Part shown: piece by piece, positions 41,698-53,124 of the stretch | How the letters are laid out: the number at the start of each line of letters is the position of its first letter | Numbering within the stretch: position 1 is the first letter of the stretch | NCBI GenBank assembly: GCA_022559845.1 | Contig: CM040128.1 | Span: forward strand, 76,261,247-76,325,246 | Length of the DNA stretch: 64,000 nucleotides | Reading direction: 5' to 3' | From: Amorphophallus konjac | Lineage: Eukaryota > Streptophyta > Magnoliopsida > Alismatales > Araceae | Made by a program: the position numbers and the translations under genes | Notes under the pieces: generated by a model | What the model was told of the DNA's origin: nothing | The model's database searches: none | The model's input: the letters and a program-made list of their open reading frames with translations, nothing else

Positions 41698-44600
41698 TGA
41701 TGGTACTTGGACAGCTGCTGCTCGAGGCACATGATGGGAGACAGAAAGAAATTTACTCATCTGATCCAAGTGAGATTTGGAGGCAAAGACAAAGGAAAGG
41801 TCATTGGCACATGTATAGTCGGTAAGAATTCTTCCAATTTCATTGAAGATGTCATGCTTGTTGAAGGTCTTGAGCACAATTTGCTTAGCATAAGCCAGCG
41901 ATGCGACAAAGGCCACAAGGTACTGTTCAATGCCAATGAATGTAAGATATTTGAACAAAATTATGATTCTGTGAAGTTTATAGGTCATAGGGTAAATAAT
42001 GTCTACATGGTAGACCTTGATGGTTCATTTTCTAAAAATCTTTGCTTGTCTGCCAGTCAGCCCAATGATGCATGGCTGTGGCACAGAAGGCTGGGGCATG
42101 TCAGTTATAGAGTTCTGCACAAATTGGCCAAGCATGAAATGGTAAGGGGTCTGCCCAAGCTATCCTTCAAAAATAACACCAAAGTGTATGAAACATCCCC
42201 CTTGGAAAATAGACCCGAAAGCCTTTTAAACTTAGAAATGATTTCATCCATACCATTTGAATTCTTGCACATGGACCTATTTGGACCTACAAGAACTGCT
42301 AGCATCAATGGTAAAAGATATGGCTATGTGTTAGTTGATGATTTCAGCCATTTTACATGGATTTTCTTCTTAGCAAACAAAAATAATGCCTTCCATGAAT
42401 TTCACAAGTTTTTCAGAAAAGTAAGATAAGAAGATAAATTCAGAATCTCTACGATCTTATTTGACCATGGAGGAGAGTTTGAAAACTCCTCATTTTCTGA
42501 ATTCTGTAACCAGGATGGATCGACTCAGATTTTCTCTCCCAGGACCCCAGAACAAAATGGCGTTATAGAAAGAAAGAACCGGACAATTGTGGAGATTGCC
42601 CGTTCAATGCTAATTGAGAGCAAGTTGCCAAGGAAATTTGGGTTGAAGCAACAAACACAGCCTGTTACATAATCAACAGGGCCATGGTAAGGCCAAAGAG
42701 TAAGAAAACCCCATATGAAATGCTCAAAGGTAAGAAACCCAACTTAGCCTACTTTCGAGCCTTTGGTTCAAAATACTATATCCATAACAATGACCAATCT
42801 GACCTTGATAAATTTGAGGCTAAGAGTGATATTGGAACATTTTTAGGGTATTCTGAGACATCTAGGGCATATAGGGTTTTTAATGTAAAGAATCAAATTG
42901 TGGAAGAAACTCCACATGTAGTGTTTATTGAAATGCCTGATGAGTCTAATAAAATTGTTAATGACAGGAAAATGGATGATGATGATGGAACATTTCTGGA
43001 ATCTAAGGAAGAACCAGGGAAAGGCAGCCAACTGCCATCTGCAGAACAGGAAATCGGTCGGTCGACTGAAAATTTTGTCCAATCAACCATGCCCGGTGAG
43101 TTTTCTATCAACATTCGGACCTTAAAAGACCACCCTATCCAAAACATAATTGGAAGCCTTCATGACCCCCTTGGACCAGATCCTTTCATAAAGATGTACA
43201 TAATGAAGACCTCATTGCATTAGTCTCCCAATTTGAACCCAAAATTTTTGAAGAAACCTTGCAGGATGAAATTGGATTAATGCCATGCATGAGGAGCTTA
43301 GGCAATTTGAAAGGAACAATGTGTGGAATCTGGTTCCCAGACCTGCAGACTAACATGTCATTGGGACTAGATGGGTATTTAGAAACAAATTGAATGAGAA
43401 TGAGGTCATAACCATAAATAAAGCCAGATTGGTGGCTAAAGGATATAATCAGGAAATTGGGATTGACTTTGAAGAGTCATATGCTCCTACAGCTAGAATC
43501 TAAGCCATTAGAATATTGTTAGCATTTGCATGCTCATTAGGCCTAAAACTTCAACATATGGATGTCAAAAGCGCCTTTCTGAATGGCTTGATAAAAGAGG
43601 AGGTGTTTGTAGAACAACCTCCTGGCTTTGAACATGATGATTTGCCTGACCATGTATATAAATTAAATAATGCACTATATCGACTAAAGCAGGCCCCTCG
43701 AGCCTGGTATGACAGATTAAGTGCACATCTGACCAGCAAAGGCTACAACAGAGGTAACGTTGACCAAACTCTATTTAAAAAAGTTTTCAATGGCCATATC
43801 ATTATAGTGCAGATATATGTTGATGATATAGTGTTTGGTTTGACTGATTTAAACCTATGTAAGCAATTTGCTGAACTAATGACAACAGAATTTGAAATGA
43901 GCATCATGGGTGAACTCTAATTCTTTCTTGGATTGTAGATCACACAAACCAAGGATGGATTCTTCATAAATCAGTCCAAGTATACATTAGAGATTCTAAA
44001 GAAATTTGGGATGAAGGATGCCAAACACATTTCCACGCCCATGGGAACAAATGCATCTCTAAATGCAGATGAAAATGGTAAATCTGTAGATCCCAAGACA
44101 TACTGAGGTCTGATTGAGTCACTCTTATATCTTATTGGCTCTAGGCCTGACATTTAGTTCAGTGTGTGCTTGTGTGCAAGATTCCAAGCAAATCCTAAAG
44201 AATCACACTTGATTGTGTGAAAAGGACCTTAAGATACATTGCAAGCACACATGACTTAGGGATGTGGTATCTGCATCATGTTGTTTTGAGTTAATATCTT
44301 CTACTGATGCTGATTATGCTAGATGCAAACTTGATAGAAAAAGTACTAGTGGCTACTGCCAATTTTTGGGTGGGTGTTTGGTTTCTTGGGCTTTCAAGAA
44401 GCAACACTCGATTGCACTCTCCATTGCAGAAGCCGAATGCGTTGCTATAGGGAGTTGTGGGACCCAGGTGTTATGGATAAAGCACCAACACCAGGACTAT
44501 GGTGTAGATCTTGGATGCACACCCATCATGTGTGATAACACTGGTGCCATTAGCTTAACAAAGAATCCCATTCAACATTTCGTAACTAAACACATTGAAA

Positions 44601-44763
44601 TAAGGCATCACTTCCTTTGGGATGAGGTAAGTAAGAAAAACTTTGAACTACATTTTGTTGAATCTAAGAGGTAAATTGCTGACATCTTTACAAAACCTCT
44701 GAACAATGAATGTTTTTCTAGTCTAAGGAGAGAGTTGGGTTTGTGTAAACCCCCTTCTTGTTA
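41698..44763 (+). pseudogene. Copia Pol of C2: protease, integrase, RT, RNase H, decayed
   Basis: Order is that of Ty1/copia. Protease at about 41701 (WYLDSCCSRHMMGD; the catalytic DSG reads DSC). Pre-integrase LWHRRLGHVSYRVLHKLA at about 42075; the usual VCxxC is lost (VYETS). Integrase core with HMDLFGPT, LFDHGGEFENSSF and SPRTPEQNGVIERKNRT, carrying the three acidic residues. After a one-base loss near 42645 come RPKSKKTPYEMLKGKKP and FLGYSETSRAYRVFN. After another shift near 43190 comes RT ([43 protein letters not shown] at about 43815). RNase H follows (STDADYARC, KSTSGYCQFLGG, CDNTGAISLTKNP, DIFTKPL), ending at about 44763. More than ten stops or frameshifts. Confidence 0.9.
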
Positions 44764-46079
44764 ATTCTGCATGATTCAGGTCAAGTGAGTCTGAGAGGTC
44801 ACTGATTGTTTTTGAAAGGGGGAGTCCTTTATGCATATTTAGTTTGTCTCTTGAGTTGTAGGGTGTTTTTGTGTGAATGACCTATTGGTATATAAAATGG
44901 TGGCGTGTGGAAGGATGGACTAAGTCCATCTGAAAGCACTCATTATGCGTGAGAAGATGCTCCGCCAAGTACCAAGGGTCCTCACATACAGTGTTCTAGA
45001 GTCCATGGGTTGAGGGGGAGTCAGTAGCAATCCCTTGAGATAGGTTCCTTGTTAATCTGCTACACATGTAGTCTTGTTGGTCAAGGTCTCCTGCGTCGAC
45101 CCACAGCCTCAGTGAGTCAACCTGCTCCTACCTCTATGTGTTCATTCATCTTGCATTCTAAACCCTTCAGCTGCTTGCTCAACAGTGTGCTTCATTCTCT
45201 TACAAATTACTTTGGTTCAAGGGGAGATTCACACCAAATAACTGATCTTCAGTGACTGACTTTCCTGAAATAACTATCTTCCAACTTCTGGCATCATGGT
45301 GGTTTCAATAAACTGAAGGTTTAAGGCTAATAACTTTGTGAGGTCTGAAAGTGGGAAGCTAAAGGAAAGTTTCTTCAGGTTTATTCATGTTGAGGCATTG
45401 AGTGTGCTACAACCTAGTGCTCCTCTCACCTGGATATAAGAGCTCAATATTGTTTTGATTGATTAACTTCACATTGAGCATTGTTTTCAAACACTCATGA
45501 TATCTCAGTCTATCTGAAGCATTTTATGCAGAGCAATGGCCTAGGCCTACTGAGTAACCGGGCACACTTCACCTGAGACGTGAGGTTGTTCACGTAAAAA
45601 GGTAGTGATGTAACTAACTCTGCTATGGTTTAATATATCAAAAAAAATTACAAATATACATAGAGCAATGGCTTCAGTCTGTTGAGAAACAATGCCCCTT
45701 CGTCAAAAGAAGTGATGTGGGCTAAGGCATGAGGTGGCAAGTTATCTCTAGCCAAAATGAGGCAGAATAGTTAACATCACTGAGTAACTGGGGAAGGTTG
45801 CATCTAACCAATGTACTTCTTCACGTCAAAAGGTGTTAGCTCAACGTGACTATCAGTTTATCTAAGCTAATTAATTAGTGCCTTCCACTGAAAACCAGAG
45901 GTGCTTAATTGCATAGACTTTCACTAATTCAAGTTGTTTGGCCTCAATGCTAATGGAAGTTTCTCTTGAAATGTCACTGGGCTTGCATAAGCAAGGCTCC
46001 AAGTTGAGTGTTAAGGTCCTCCAGTGTGTCCTAGTTCCTCAATTCTAGTAAGTCTGTGAGCAAGCACACCTGGTGCTTT
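44764..46079 (+). other. C2 3' non-coding region, left of G2
   Basis: No gene. Internal polypurine tracts AAAGGGGGAG at 44815 and AGGGGGAG at 45013, and a weaker one at 45219. Module A (about 44881-44990) has TTGGTATATAAAATGGTG, the perfect inverted repeat GATGGACTAAGTCCATC (44915-44931) and CTCATTATGCGTGAG (44939-44953). Module B copies are at 45528-45602 and 45661-45835. The region resumes at 50394 after G2. Confidence 0.7.
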
Positions 46080-46699
46080 TGATGCGGGACGGGATGTGAC
46101 TCGACGCCAATTTGATTGCGAACCTTGGACTCCAGGCAAACTCGCGACTCGTCCCTAGCGAGGGAAGCGTGCAGATATGTGCAGTTGAGAAACCAGCAAT
46201 GAGTCACGGGTATCGACTTTCCCGCGTGCTCGAATCGAGTCACGGGACGGGTTCCACTCACTCGCTCGCAACGATGATGAAATTTGAACGAGCTAATATC
46301 TCTCAGATCTAGGGTTAGGGAGGGGCAATTAAGAGATAAGAATATTTAATTCCTTCTCCCATGTGGTCAAAGAAAATACAAAATTCAAAAAATAGTTGGA
46401 AAGGGGGGGGCATGGCAAGTGGGCATCTTGGACTTTTCTTGGTCCAACTTTGAAAGGTCTTTGTTTATACCCACCTTAGACTTTGAACCAGCCCCACATG
46501 GGCCCTAGAGCCTAGGTGGACCAATGGGAAATAAGGTGGGGGTCTTGCCGGGCCAACATGGCCTTTTGCAAAGAAACCCACTAAAACCTAAGGACTCACA
46601 CTTTGGCTTATAGTTGCCATACAATTGCAAACCCATTTAACACAAGGGTATAAATGCAAATAAAAAAAAGTTAGTGGCCTTTCTTTGATGACCCCATCA
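46080..46699 (-). repeat. 3' LTR of G2 with a 1.3-kb deletion
   Basis: 46080-46299 matches the beginning of the right LTR and 46303-46699 its end (CAGATCTAGGGTTAGGG at 46305 and 49993). The intervening 48655-49990 of the right LTR has no counterpart. Word cluster: ACTCGACGCC, CGCGACTCGTCC, GAGTCACGGG at 46097-46260. Confidence 0.88.
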
Positions 46700-46720
46700 A
46701 TTCTCCCCGGGTGGGAGAAA
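46700..46720 (-). promoter_or_regulatory. Polypurine tract of G2
   Basis: On the minus strand CCCACCCGGGGAGAAT lies directly before the LTR start TGATGGGGTC. It is the expected second-strand primer and is typical for gypsy elements with TGATGGGG termini. Confidence 0.75.
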
Positions 46721-47116
46721 CTCTACCCCGTCGAGTAAGGGGTGCGGCTATGCATGTATCGCTCCAGCGGATCCGTCACCGTACCAGGTAGCGCGGGTAC
46801 GCTCCACTTCAAATAATCGTCACCTGCTCATCTTGTATATGTTCTTTATGCACACGCTACTGGGGAATGAGATTAGTGGTGGACACTCTGGGGTGGGGTC
46901 ACTCTCAAAGGGGGAGACGGCACCAACGACTCACTGGGAATCACCGCTGGGTCTCATATTTCTCAGGCAAGTTTACAACACACGCAATAGATCCGACTTG
47001 CCTCACACTCGAAAGGGACTGACACTTATGAGCTTGCATTAGACCGACTCGTCTGCAGACTCTCACAGACTGTACGAAACAAACACTCACACATGACCCT
47101 AGGCAAATTTAGACAC
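46721..47116 (-). other. G2 internal 3' region, no gene
   Basis: About 400 bp between the polypurine tract and the second ORF. Nothing recognised on either strand. Confidence 0.5.
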
Positions 47117-47713
47117 TCATAGTAATACTATGATTGATGACAAAGAGATACAAACACAAGGGATGACTCGGTGAGAATGATGGACACCATCTGCATATAC
47201 CAAGTGTAAAGAAAGACTGACCCACAACTTAAGGTCACGAGTTTTAACTGTCGTCAACCATCTCCGGTTGGAGAAGACTCGTCCTCGGGTATAGAAATGT
47301 GTGAGGACAAGGAGGTGGGTAATGGGAAAGTCATCCGGACGTTTGATGTAAAGCACAACAAAAAGGAAGTCTGGATGTTGTCTCTCGAATGCGTGGAAGA
47401 AATCAGACCATATAGTGTCAACATAGGGTGTCGACAGTGGTACGATAGTGACTAGTGGTTGCGCCACTGTAGGAGAGACGGGTAAAAGCGGGATGGCTGA
47501 CTGTATAGGGTCGGCGGATGGCACATCCACCGAGGACAAAGTGGGTGGGACAAACAGCTCCCGGACGACCGGTGGGGTTTGGGTGACTAACAAGATGGAG
47601 TCGCTGGGTGGCGCCTCACCCTTGCACACTAGGCACTCTTTGGGATTGCTCTCTAACCCCACAACCTCAACGAGGTACTCCTCGGCCAACTCTTGGTCAG
47701 CCTCATAACTCAC
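47117..47713 (-). pseudogene. G2 uncharacterised frame
   Basis: A 198-codon open frame starting SYEADQELAEEYLVEVVGLE, acidic at first, with LVCKGEAPPSDSI, a Pro/Val/Ser-rich middle and then HAFERQHPDFLFVVLYIKRP. It is in a different frame from the gag-like ORF upstream. No domain is recognised; it may be what is left of gag C-terminus or of pol after a large deletion. Confidence 0.4.
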
Positions 47714-47754
47714 TAGAGTAAACTCGGGTGGGGCATCCTCCGAATGTGTGTCCT

Positions 47755-48090
47755 CTAAGATAGGTGAACGTGAAGGACACTAGTAGGGGAAGTGGTTACT
47801 CTCACTATGGGTGGCCAGAGGGCGGGCTGGGTAGCCGGCGCCTGAGGGACCGGAACAGCTCCAGGGAGCTCCTGGCGGGGGATTCTTCCCACACTCTCTA
47901 ACTTTCCAACCAGAGCTTGGACAGATCGGTCGAAAGCCTCGGCATGGTCCTCCATGGCCTTGAAACAGCCCACCAAGTGGTCGGTATGCTCCCTACGAGT
48001 TTGGTCGAACCTATCCATGCACTCCATGAGTAGAGCGAACAAGTCATCCAGGGATCGGCCTCGCTGGGTGGCACCTCGGGGTTCGCCCAT
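47755..48090 (-). pseudogene. Short Gag N-terminus of G2
   Basis: From the ATG at 48090: MGEPRGATQRGRSLDDLFAL, then a helical stretch LMECMDRFDQTRREHTDHLV, FKAMEDHAEAFDRSVQALV and a Pro-rich end, 111 residues in total. Helical N-termini of this kind begin Gag in many plant gypsy elements, and the frame is the first ATG after the primer site. The capsid core is absent, so the product is a fragment. Confidence 0.5.
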
Positions 48091-48412
48091 AGTGTCAGGG
48101 TGATGGTACTAGGTACCCATGGGGAATTGGGGGAAGTTTGGGTGGGTTGGACATGCAGACACTCGGAACTGACTCCCTAATGTATTAGACACGACCCTAA
48201 AACAATAATGTAAAGTTTGAATGCAGACTCGACTACAAACCTAGACTCAACCAGTATCCGGTACGTGGCGGAGGTTTGATCCAAAGATCACACTCACGCA
48301 AGTGTGTTACCTTCCCGATAGGCGTAACCTATCGTTCCGGAGGCACCTTTTAATATACCGGGTATCGGAATGCAATGCGACACTTTGGACCGACTACCCT
48401 AGACTATAACCA

Positions 48413-48427
48413 GCTCTGATACCAATT
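48413..48427 (-). promoter_or_regulatory. Primer-binding site of G2
   Basis: Plus-strand GCTCTGATACCAATT is the complement of AATTGGTATCAGAGC, the initiator-Met site, touching the LTR at 48428. Confidence 0.92.
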
Positions 48428-50388
48428 TGATGCGGGATGGGACGCGACTCGACGCCAATTTGAATGTGAACCTTGGACTCTAGGCAAACTCGCGACTCGT
48501 CCCTAGCGAGGGAAGCGTGCGGATGTGTGCGGTTAAGAAACCGGCAACGAGTCACGGGTATCGGCTTTCCCGCGTGCTCGAATCGAGTCACGGGACGGGT
48601 TCCACTCACTCGCTCGCAGCGGTGATGAAATTTGAACGAGCTAATATCATAACAACCGCTCATGCAGCGGCATTCAAAATATATACGAGATAAGCAAATT
48701 CATCAATGAAGGAGCAAAAACGTACCTCCACGCTCCGGGCGTGGGGAAGGCGACCCCGACCAAGACTCGTACTCCTGGTATAAATAATTCACACTAATTA
48801 CAGAAATGATTTTGTTGCCCACTCCACACAGGGAGGTAATGAGCTACAATGGTGACCCGGGAGTAGCGAACTCTGGTTAACGGGCAGCAAGCCGAAAGGG
48901 CTATTGGGCCGGAGGCGGGCTACTGGTCCGACTCGGTACTGTTTCAACTCGCTGGACAACAAGCGAACTCGGCTGCTGGAATGGCGGCTTCTAGTCAACT
49001 TCTGGTCGAGGCGGTTGGCTGGCACACCAGTGGAATCCTTCTCTTTGATCGTTGAACTCGACGGCGACCGAATCTGAGCCGACTTATTTTCTGAGGAATT
49101 ATCCGGCGGACTGCTCTTGCTGGCCTGACTCGGAATATATCTGCGCACCTCCATGAAAACAATTCTTGTGCCCATATCCGGAGGCAAATCGAGGCGAGAT
49201 TGGCGCCGTCGGATAGAGGACTCAAAGGTCTACAACATAAATTAATTTCACAACCATCCAGTAAACGGATTGGAAATGAAAAACTCTGTGGGTTGTAGTT
49301 GTTTCTAGGTCAGAATCCAGATCAAGCAGGACATAACGAGATCTATCTGGAAACAAATTTTGACCCAAAGGAAAATGGTCGATCTGGACTCTGGGAATTT
49401 TATGGGTGGAAGGGTTGGAAGTGAGGATCACGCATGAATGTTTTGGTAATTTTTAGAGATGGCTAAGGGGGCGGGAAAAATATAACAATAGACTACTATC
49501 CCGCAGATCTGCTGATTGGCAGACTGTCAGGGGTGGAACTAAATGACTGGGAAAAATAGCAAACGGTGACGGATTGACACAAAATTTAAACTGGGAATGG
49601 CTAACAAGGAGGGGAATTATCTCTCAAAATTTCAAGATCATCAGATACACGGATTGAGAGGAGTAACCTTTTCTTTGAGCTTTTGTTCTAGATCTTGGAA
49701 TCCTGGACAACACTTCAAAGAACGGGCTGTGGCGGCTCGACGGCGGCACGAACGGAGGCGGATGCGACTGTGGCTGGAAGTCGCATCCAGCAGAGATGAT
49801 AGAACTTGGAATCCACCAAGTTTTAGGGAATCCACCCTAGAAATTGTTGCAACTCTCACAATTGCAAGAAGGGGAGAGAGGGGCGTCCTTGGGCTCTCTT
49901 GGAGAAATTCTAACTTTTCTTTGCATTAATTCTTGTGAAAATAACAAAATACATTGGTTTTATAAACCTAACTAAATGACCATTGCTACCCTCAGATCTA
50001 GGGTTAGGGAGGGGCAATTAAGGATAAGAATATTTAATTCCTTCTCCAATGTGGTCAAAGAAAATACAAAATTCAAAAAATAGGTGGAAAGGGGGGGGCC
50101 CATGGCAAGTGGGCATCTTGGATTTTTCTTGGTCCAACTTTGAAAGGTCTTGGTCTAAGGCCACCTTGGACTTTGAACCAGCCCCACATGGGCCCTAGAG
50201 CCTAGGTGGACCAATGGGAAAGAAGGTGGGGGTCCCGCCAGGCCAACATGGCCTTTTGCAAAGAAACCCACTAAAACCTAAGGACTCACACTTTGGCTTA
50301 TAGTTGCCATACAATTGTAAACCCATTTAACACAAGGGTATAAATGCAAATAAAAAAAGTTAGTGATCTTGCTTTGATGTCCCCATCA
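48428..50388 (-). repeat. 5' LTR of G2 (1961 bp)
   Basis: TGATGCGGGATGGG...TGTCCCCATCA. It includes the segment 48655-49990 missing from the left LTR. The ORFs at 48798-49187 and 49597-49929 have no family features and lie within the LTR. Confidence 0.9.
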
Positions 50389-50393
50389 GCTTT

Positions 50394-50867
50394 CCTCGTC
50401 TCTATGACCTCCCAGTTATTTACCTTACATCACTCAATCATAAAGTTCACCATGCAATGCTTTTTGAGGAAAATCTTTGTATTCAAAGTCAGTCTTGTAC
50501 AATGATGAACTATGTATTGGGTTTGAATCCCCTCATTGAACTCTATTTCAGCCTCCTCTCTCTTCACATATATTCAACTTCCTTTTGATAGCTTCCCCGC
50601 ATCTTTGAACCCCTCTCCTAGTATTTTGATAATGTCAAAGGGGGAGAAGTTTTTGATGAGTCATAATCTGCAAGAGTCCCTCAGTCTGCATGTCTGTCAG
50701 ATAAATCATTAATTTTTGGGTGATTGGTGTATCTTCACTGCATGTCCTGATGAATCCTTCATGCATTCAATGCTTCATGCTATTTATGTCAAAACCTGTT
50801 GCATGCCAAAATTTGCTGTCTGAATTCCATCTCAAACTGTGAGCACAATGACTCAAAGTTGCCATCG
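50394..50867 (+). other. C2 3' non-coding region, right of G2
   Basis: No gene. It resumes C2 after G2. An internal polypurine tract, AAAGGGGGAGAAG, lies at 50637-50649, about 230 bp before the terminal one. Confidence 0.65.
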
Positions 50868-50883
50868 TCAAAAAGGGGGAGAA
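50868..50883 (+). promoter_or_regulatory. Polypurine tract of C2
   Basis: TCAAAAAGGGGGAGAA immediately precedes the 3' LTR start TGTTGTGTAA at 50884. Same form as in C1 and C3. Confidence 0.88.
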
Positions 50884-51255
50884 TGTTGTGTAAATTATGT
50901 TTTGATGATGTCTTACTGCCAGTCATTGGCCAATTATTTTAGAGAATCTGAAACGTCTTTTTATTGGCTAGATATGAATAATTTAACAAATCTTCAAGGT
51001 TGTGTTGACCCCTTCTACAGGCAGTGTCGACTCGCCCTCTCACAAGAAGAAGAGCAGTCAAAGCGCCCTTCACTACAGCGTCGACTCCATCCCTTCACTG
51101 GGTCAACTCCAGATGGTCTTTATAGAAGCCATGTCTTCACTGAGTCGACTCCAACACCTTAAGGCGTTGACTCTAAATGACCTCCAGAAACTGTCTTCAA
51201 GCACACTTCAAGAGTGCGTCGACGCAAGCACCCAATGGCGTCGACGCAAGCTAAA

Positions 51256-53020
51256 TGTTGCAGGAGACTATTGCATCTCCTAGTTGCTTGTTTGGTGTTT
51301 TGATTTTAATGATAACAAAATAATTGTGCTTGTGGTGATGTGCATCATTGAGCATGCATGTGTATGTTTCATTGAGCAACATGTATGCATCTTGGTTGAT
51401 GAGTTAACACATAACTTCAAGGTTCACACTTGCAAGTCATATGAATCCTTGGTGTTTAATGAACTCATGCTATATATATTGGTTTGTAGGATCAAAACCA
51501 TGGTTCATGTTTTGGAACTCAAAGGAGTGCATCAATGAAGGTCTCAGTTGAAAAATGGAGTTAACTCACTCATTGCATTATGTCGACTCCCACTGTGTTT
51601 CATGCATTTTCAATATGTTAAGTTGCAAGACTTTATGAGCTAGCAAAGTGTTACTGAACCCCTCATGCAAATCTTGGTCAAAACACACAGTATATATTCC
51701 CCAAGATCAAAGGAGTTTGATGCCATAGAGGTTGGAAGGGTTGCAATAGAGTTTGGGGCTGAAATGTGATAGTCTGGATTTTACTGTAGCTGGCGGTCGA
51801 CCACCCATAGGGCTCCGGTCGACCAAAATTCCCAGTGATGGGAGATTTTAGTCTGTAAAATTCCGGTCGACCGCCCAACCCGTGTAGGTCGACCGGCAGT
51901 GGTGAAAACCCAAAAATGTTGTTCCGAAATCCATCTAAACCAAGTCAACTTGTGCCTAAGTCTTATCCCTTTGCCCATGGGTTGGTGGGAGACCTATTCG
52001 GGGTCCTTTGGGAGGTTTCTAGAAGGGCGATACTTGTCTTTTGATGCCTCCTATTTGTATGCATATGAGAGCTATGAATTTCATAAGTCACAACCCTAAT
52101 GTGTTCATGGTTTTCTATCTTGCAGGTGAAGAAAATGAGAAAGGAAGGAAGAGCTCAAGCCAAGGGGATTTGATCTACATCTAGGAGGATTTGAAGATCA
52201 TGAAGAGAAAGTGAAGCGGATTGAAGAGAGGAACGCATTGACATTTAAATCGATGGCATCCGGCTTACCTCCGACTTGAGCATCAAAGAACATTATCATT
52301 CAACCTTGGAAAATAAAGGGGGATCATTTCCACATCTTATATCTATTCTTTGTGCTGTGTTCCATGATTTATAATCTGGGTTGAGCTTGCTTTGAACATT
52401 TGTTTAATTTCTGAAAGCATACTCTGTGTGTATGTGACAGTCTGTGTATACGGTCGTGTTTGATCGCTTACGTGCGATCGTGTGTGTCGTTGTGCTGCAT
52501 TTTTTGTAGCGTGTGTGTGTGAGTGTTGTGATCTGGTCATCGGATCGTGTTGGAGACATCGTCTCCGTGTGTGTGTGTGTGTGTTGGGGCGCGTCCCCGT
52601 GTATGTGTGCAGGCGTCATCCTACGTGTTGTTGGAGTGTCGCCTCCGTGTTGGGGATTTATCCCGTGTGTGTTGGATCCTTGCTCCGTGTTGGGGAGTCT
52701 TCCCCGTGCTGGTTTAACCAGCGAGTGGATCCTTACCGATTTGGTAAGGGGTGGACGTAGGGAGCATGTCGTGATCCCGAACCACCTTAAAAACCCTTGT
52801 GTCTTATGGTTTGCATTATGTGATTGTGTGTTCCTTGCTTACTCCGTTTAGTCGATCGTGTGAGATCAGAGAGATTAAGTGAACTTAAATTACTTTGTTA
52901 AGTTTATTTTTTTTAATGTCGTCAAACTTGTTAATTCCGCTAAGAAAGTTTTAATTTGTCATTTTTAGTAGGGGACAATTCAACCCCCCCTTCTTGTCGC
53001 TCGCTTACCCGGGACCAACA
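51256..53020 (+). repeat. 5' LTR of C3 (1765 bp)
   Basis: TGTTGCAGGAGACT...TTACCCGGGACCAACA. It has four GGTCGACC words at 51788-51895, decayed to GGTCAACC or GGTCGACT in the 3' copy (58718-58820), and a run of CCGTGTGTTGGGG-like words at 52565-52705. Confidence 0.92.
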
Positions 53021-53036
53021 ATTGGTATCAAAGCCC
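53021..53036 (+). promoter_or_regulatory. Primer-binding site of C3
   Basis: ATTGGTATCAAAGCCC follows the LTR directly; one base differs from the standard TTGGTATCAGAGC. Confidence 0.88.
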
Positions 53037-53124
53037 AGCTCTAATTTCTTGGGTCTAACGACCTTTAGAGTGATCGCTCGGCGAGTTTCATTGAGAATCA
53101 TTTCTTATACTTGTTTATCTTCCC

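Larger units (their letters stand above)
46080..50388 (-). mobile_element. G2: short gypsy-type element without pol
   Basis: Perfect 5-bp duplication GCTTT (46075-46079 and 50389-50393), TGATGCGGG...CCCCATCA termini. Primer site on the right and polypurine tract on the left give minus orientation. The internal region is only 1.73 kb with a gag-like frame and no enzyme domains. The 3' LTR (left) lost about 1.3 kb that the 5' LTR (right) retains. Confidence 0.9.

Noticed and set aside
47117..47713. Host gene candidate in G2
   Set aside because: It lies between the LTRs of an element with perfect target duplications; there is no intron structure or recognised host domain.
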